Positions 6,730 through 8,846 of a stretch of DNA of 8,846 nt are shown piece by piece. This stretch comes from Hyphomicrobiales bacterium. GTDB taxonomy: Bacteria > Pseudomonadota > Alphaproteobacteria > Rhizobiales > Beijerinckiaceae. The stretch spans positions 1 through 8,846 of the forward strand of contig JAQGJO010000342.1 of the NCBI GenBank assembly GCA_028290595.1, written 5' to 3'. The notes beneath the pieces are model-generated. The model made no database searches, was not told where the DNA came from, and saw only the letters and a program-made list of their open reading frames with translations. A program made the position numbers and the translations under genes. Positions within the stretch are counted from its first letter, which is position 1, and each line of letters starts with the position of its first letter.

Positions 6730-7534
6730 GCGCCATCTCCTCGCCCTGGCGCGCCCGGTCGATATGCCCGCGCAGGTCTTGAACCAGATCTTGGAAATAT
6801 GGCGTATAGGTCATCTCGGTCGTACGCGGACGCGGCAGTTCAACCTTGCGTTCGATCATGATGCGGCCCGGCCGCGACGTCATCACCAGAATACGGTCCG
6901 CCAGAAACGCCGCTTCGCGCAGATCGTGGGTGACGAGGATGACGGTCGGCTTGCGCACCATCCACAAATTCTGCAGCACGCTCCACAGGTCCTCGCGGGT
7001 GAAGACGTCGAGTGCCGCGAAGGGCTCATCCAGCATCAGCAATTGCGGCTGATGGATGAGCGCGCGGCACAGCGAGGCACGCTGCTGCATGCCGCCTGAC
7101 AATTGCCACGGGTTCTTCGCCTCAAAGCCCTTCAGGCCGACCAGTTCGAGAAGCTCGAAACATTGCTTTTCATAGGAAGCCCTGTCCCGCCGCAGTTTCC
7201 CGGCATGAGGCTCCACCACTTCGAATGGCAGCATGACGTTGTTGAGAATGCTGCGCCACGGCAGCAGGGTCGGATTCTGGAACGCCATGCCGGCGATCGA
7301 CAGCGGCCGGTCGACCTCTTTGCCAGCGACAATGACCGAGCCGGAACTGGCCGGCCACAGGCCCGTCACCAGGCGCATGAGCGTCGATTTTCCGCATCCC
7401 GATGGGCCGACGACGGCGACGAATTCTTCGCGCTCGACGGTGAGCGAAGCATTGCGCAGCGCCAGGGTGCCGCCGGAGCCGTTGTAGCGCATCCACACGC
7501 GATCGATTTCGACGAACGGCCGTTCCTTCATCAT
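6719..7534 (-). CDS. SsuB/TauB-type ABC transporter ATP-binding protein
   Basis: This is the cytoplasmic ATPase that powers the adjacent importer, 271 residues and complete. It has Walker A GPSGCGKST at 43-51, the Q-loop at Q86 within FQNPTLLPWRS, the ABC signature LSGGMQQR at 145-152, Walker B LLMLDEP at 165-171, the D-loop AALD at 173-176 and the H-loop histidine H203 (VTHD). FQNPTLLPW and SRPGRI (220-225) mark the nitrate/sulfonate/taurine subfamily. The start ATG is doubled (MM), and AAGGA lies just upstream. It follows the binding-protein gene by 22 bases and overlaps the permease gene by 11. These spacings point to one transcript. No residue needed for ATP hydrolysis is missing. The substrate is set by the binding protein, not by this subunit. 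Confidence 0.95.
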   Translation of the reverse strand: MMKERPFVEIDRVWMRYNGSGGTLALRNASLTVEREEFVAVVGPSGCGKSTLMRLVTGLWPASSGSVIVAGKEVDRPLSIAGMAFQNPTLLPWRSILNNVMLPFEVVEPHAGKLRRDRASYEKQCFELLELVGLKGFEAKNPWQLSGGMQQRASLCRALIHQPQLLMLDEPFAALDVFTREDLWSVLQNLWMVRKPTVILVTHDLREAAFLADRILVMTSRPGRIMIERKVELPRPRTTEMTYTPYFQDLVQDLRGHIDRARQGEEMAHAH

Positions 7535-7556
7535 CTCATCCTTGCTCGGTCTGACG

Positions 7557-8582
7557 TCAGACCATGCGTATGCTTTGCGCCGGCAGATAGGCGTCCGTGT
7601 AGACGCGCTCTTTCGTCAACCGCTTCGGTAGATTGTAAGCCTCTTCGATGGTGCGGATGCACAATTCCAGCCGCGCCGGATCGACGGTGGAAAGACCTTG
7701 TTCCTTCATGGCTTTGCCCATCGGCAAAATCTGCTTGAGGTAGGCCACCCGTTCGGTCTCAATCTTGAGATCGGTGAGCGGCTCGACCTCGGTCAGCACT
7801 TTCAATGAGTCCGTCGCATCGCGATAATAATCGATATAGCCGCGGAACAGCCCGGTCAGCGCCGCTTTCAACGCGGCCGGGTTCTTTTCCGCAAATTTGC
7901 GCGACGCCACATAGCAATTCGAATAGAGATCAAGGCCGGCATCGCGATAGAAGAAGATGCGTTGGTCCGGCAGGTCCATGCCCAGACGTTTCAAGCTCAG
8001 CGCCGTGCTCGATGCATTGCCCGTGACGCCCATTGCGCGTTTTTGGACGAGCATTGGTTCGCGCAATTCGAGCGAGACGGAAATCCAGTTCACCTTGCTG
8101 ACGTCGATCCCGGCGAAGCGTGCATAGGCAGGAAACAACTGCCGTCCAACGTCGGATTCCGGCGCGGCCAGCGTGCTGCCTTCGATGTCCTTTGGCGTCT
8201 TGATTGGCCCGTCGGCGCGGACCGTCATCGCCACCTGGTTGGTGTCTTCAAGGATGGACACTATCACCAGATCGGAGTCCGGATTCTCGGCCATGAATTT
8301 GAGCGTCGCGCTCATCTCGCCGGTGCCGAGATCGAAGACGCCGCCGGCGATATCAACGGGGACGCGGCCGGACCCGAAGCCACGCGAGACCGTCACATCG
8401 ACGCCGGCTTCACGGAAATAACCCATTTTCTGCGCGCGCAGCATGTAGGACTGGCCGCCCTGGAAAGCCCAGCCGGCGGTGAAGCGCACTTTCGGCAGGG
8501 TCTGCGCGCGCGCAATCCACGGCATGCCGATAACGGCTGCCGATCCGATCAATGCGCTGCGTCTGGTCAAACGCTGTATCAT
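7557..8582 (-). CDS. NMT1/THI5-type (SsuA/TauA-like) periplasmic solute-binding protein
   Basis: This is the secreted receptor that delivers the substrate to the neighbouring ATPase and permease. It has 341 residues from the ATG chosen here. A TTG two codons upstream is in frame, but it abuts the GGAG ribosome site, whereas this ATG is 6 bases away from it. The N-terminus MIQRLTRRSALIGSAAVIGMPWIARAQ is a signal peptide with a twin-arginine look (TRRSALIG), and cleavage is likely after A26 (ARA before QT). The mature part shows the family pattern: KVRFTAGWAFQGGQSYMLRAQKMGYFREAGVDVTV (binding of a small ligand between two lobes), a G-rich FGSGRVPVDIAGGVFDLGTGE stretch, then VRADGPIKTPKDIEGSTLAAPESDVGRQLFP. 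The family binds sulfonates, nitrate, pyrimidines, riboflavin precursors or aromatic acids. The Rieske-type gene 49 bases upstream favours an aromatic acid, but this is inference. Confidence 0.92.
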   Translation of the reverse strand: MIQRLTRRSALIGSAAVIGMPWIARAQTLPKVRFTAGWAFQGGQSYMLRAQKMGYFREAGVDVTVSRGFGSGRVPVDIAGGVFDLGTGEMSATLKFMAENPDSDLVIVSILEDTNQVAMTVRADGPIKTPKDIEGSTLAAPESDVGRQLFPAYARFAGIDVSKVNWISVSLELREPMLVQKRAMGVTGNASSTALSLKRLGMDLPDQRIFFYRDAGLDLYSNCYVASRKFAEKNPAALKAALTGLFRGYIDYYRDATDSLKVLTEVEPLTDLKIETERVAYLKQILPMGKAMKEQGLSTVDPARLELCIRTIEEAYNLPKRLTKERVYTDAYLPAQSIRMV

Positions 8583-8588
8583 GGTCAA

Positions 8589-8592
8589 CTCC
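8589..8592 (-). promoter_or_regulatory. Ribosome binding site deciding the binding-protein start
   Basis: GGAG on the minus strand lies 6 bases before the ATG at 8582 and directly against the alternative TTG at 8588. The ATG is therefore the better start. Confidence 0.55.
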
Positions 8593-8631
8593 GATCAAAA
8601 GGCGGCGCCCAGCAGGGCAGACTTGAAAAGA

Positions 8632-8846
8632 TTATTCTCCGGCGAGGCGCACCTCTACGAGAGCGCTTAGGCCGCCCGTCTTCCGCAACTCGTCGCAGAA
8701 CGTCCGTATCTTCTTGCGCATCAGAAGACCGGGACGATCGCTGGCCATATGCTCCTCATCGTCTTCGCTGGCGTCGAGCGGCACGTCCGGGTCTGTCGAT
8801 TCAAGGATGAGTTTGTCTTCCAGCGTCACTCTGCGGTCGAAGGCGA
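8632..8846 (-). CDS. Probable Rieske ring-hydroxylating oxygenase alpha subunit, C-terminal fragment
   Basis: The frame is open from the right edge to the TAA at 8634-8632 and gives 70 residues, beginning AFDRRVTLEDKLILESTDPD. The combination VTLEDKLILESTDPDVPLD, then EHMASDRPGLLMRKKIR, matches from memory the C-terminal end of aromatic ring-hydroxylating dioxygenase large subunits (COG4638 type), where such ESTDPDVPLD and HMASDRPGLxMRR stretches occur. These proteins attack aromatic rings with molecular oxygen using a Rieske iron-sulfur centre and a mononuclear iron. Those centres would lie beyond the window, so catalytic residues cannot be checked. An internal GTG at 8829 could be taken as a start for a 65-residue protein, but the in-frame sequence upstream (AFDRR) continues sensibly and no ribosome site is seen. 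The stop is 49 bases before the binding-protein ATG, which suggests one operon. Confidence 0.62.
   Translation of the reverse strand, partial: AFDRRVTLEDKLILESTDPDVPLDASEDDEEHMASDRPGLLMRKKIRTFCDELRKTGGLSALVEVRLAGE

Noticed and set aside
6404..7099. 231-codon plus-strand frame across the permease and ATPase
   Set aside because: It crosses the junction of two clearly identified genes on the other strand and shows no domain, so it is a shadow frame.
7962..8810. 282-codon plus-strand frame
   Set aside because: It is antisense to the binding-protein gene, which has a clear signal peptide and family motifs. The opposite frame has no domain.

Overview
The window looks like the chromosome of a GC-rich alphaproteobacterium, probably from the Hyphomicrobiales (Bradyrhizobium / Rhodopseudomonas / Xanthobacteraceae side). 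This is an inference. It rests on codon use, on several ABC importers beside aromatic-degradation genes, and on a short palindromic repeat built on CTAGAG / GCATCG of a type common in those genomes. No rRNA, tRNA, CRISPR array, transposase or phage gene was seen.

Layout, left to right. (1) Positions 1-1230, minus strand: two overlapping membrane-channel genes of a peptide/opine-type ABC importer. The DppB-like gene is complete. The DppC-like gene is cut by the window edge and may carry a frameshift. (2) 1231-1626: a 396-base divergent intergenic region with a 7+7 base inverted repeat close to the next gene. (3) 1627-3003, plus strand: a UbiD-family decarboxylase that uses prenylated FMN, with its catalytic and metal-binding residues in place. 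(4) 3004-3268: an AT-richer leader with no convincing gene. (5) 3269-5674, plus strand: an 801-residue membrane sensor, MHYT-PAS-GGDEF-EAL, predicted to make and/or break down cyclic di-GMP. (6) 5675-5838: a convergent gap holding two adjacent palindromic repeat elements. The second one supplies the stop codon of the gene to its right. (7) 5839-8846, minus strand: an operon-like run, read right to left. It contains the C-terminal end of a probable Rieske ring-hydroxylating oxygenase alpha subunit, a secreted NMT1/THI5-type (SsuA/TauA-like) solute-binding protein, an ATPase and a permease.

How the genes may work together. The right-hand run is a complete importer (binding protein, ATPase, permease) directly downstream of an oxygenase, which suggests uptake and ring attack on the same aromatic acid. 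The UbiD decarboxylase could act in a related aromatic pathway, but it lies in a separate transcription unit. The cyclic di-GMP protein sits between these units and has no evident metabolic link to them.

Everything here belongs to known families. I found no clear case for a new system. The most useful leads are the oxygenase-importer operon, the repeat elements at the convergent gene ends, the possible frameshift at the left edge and the candidate operator upstream of the decarboxylase.
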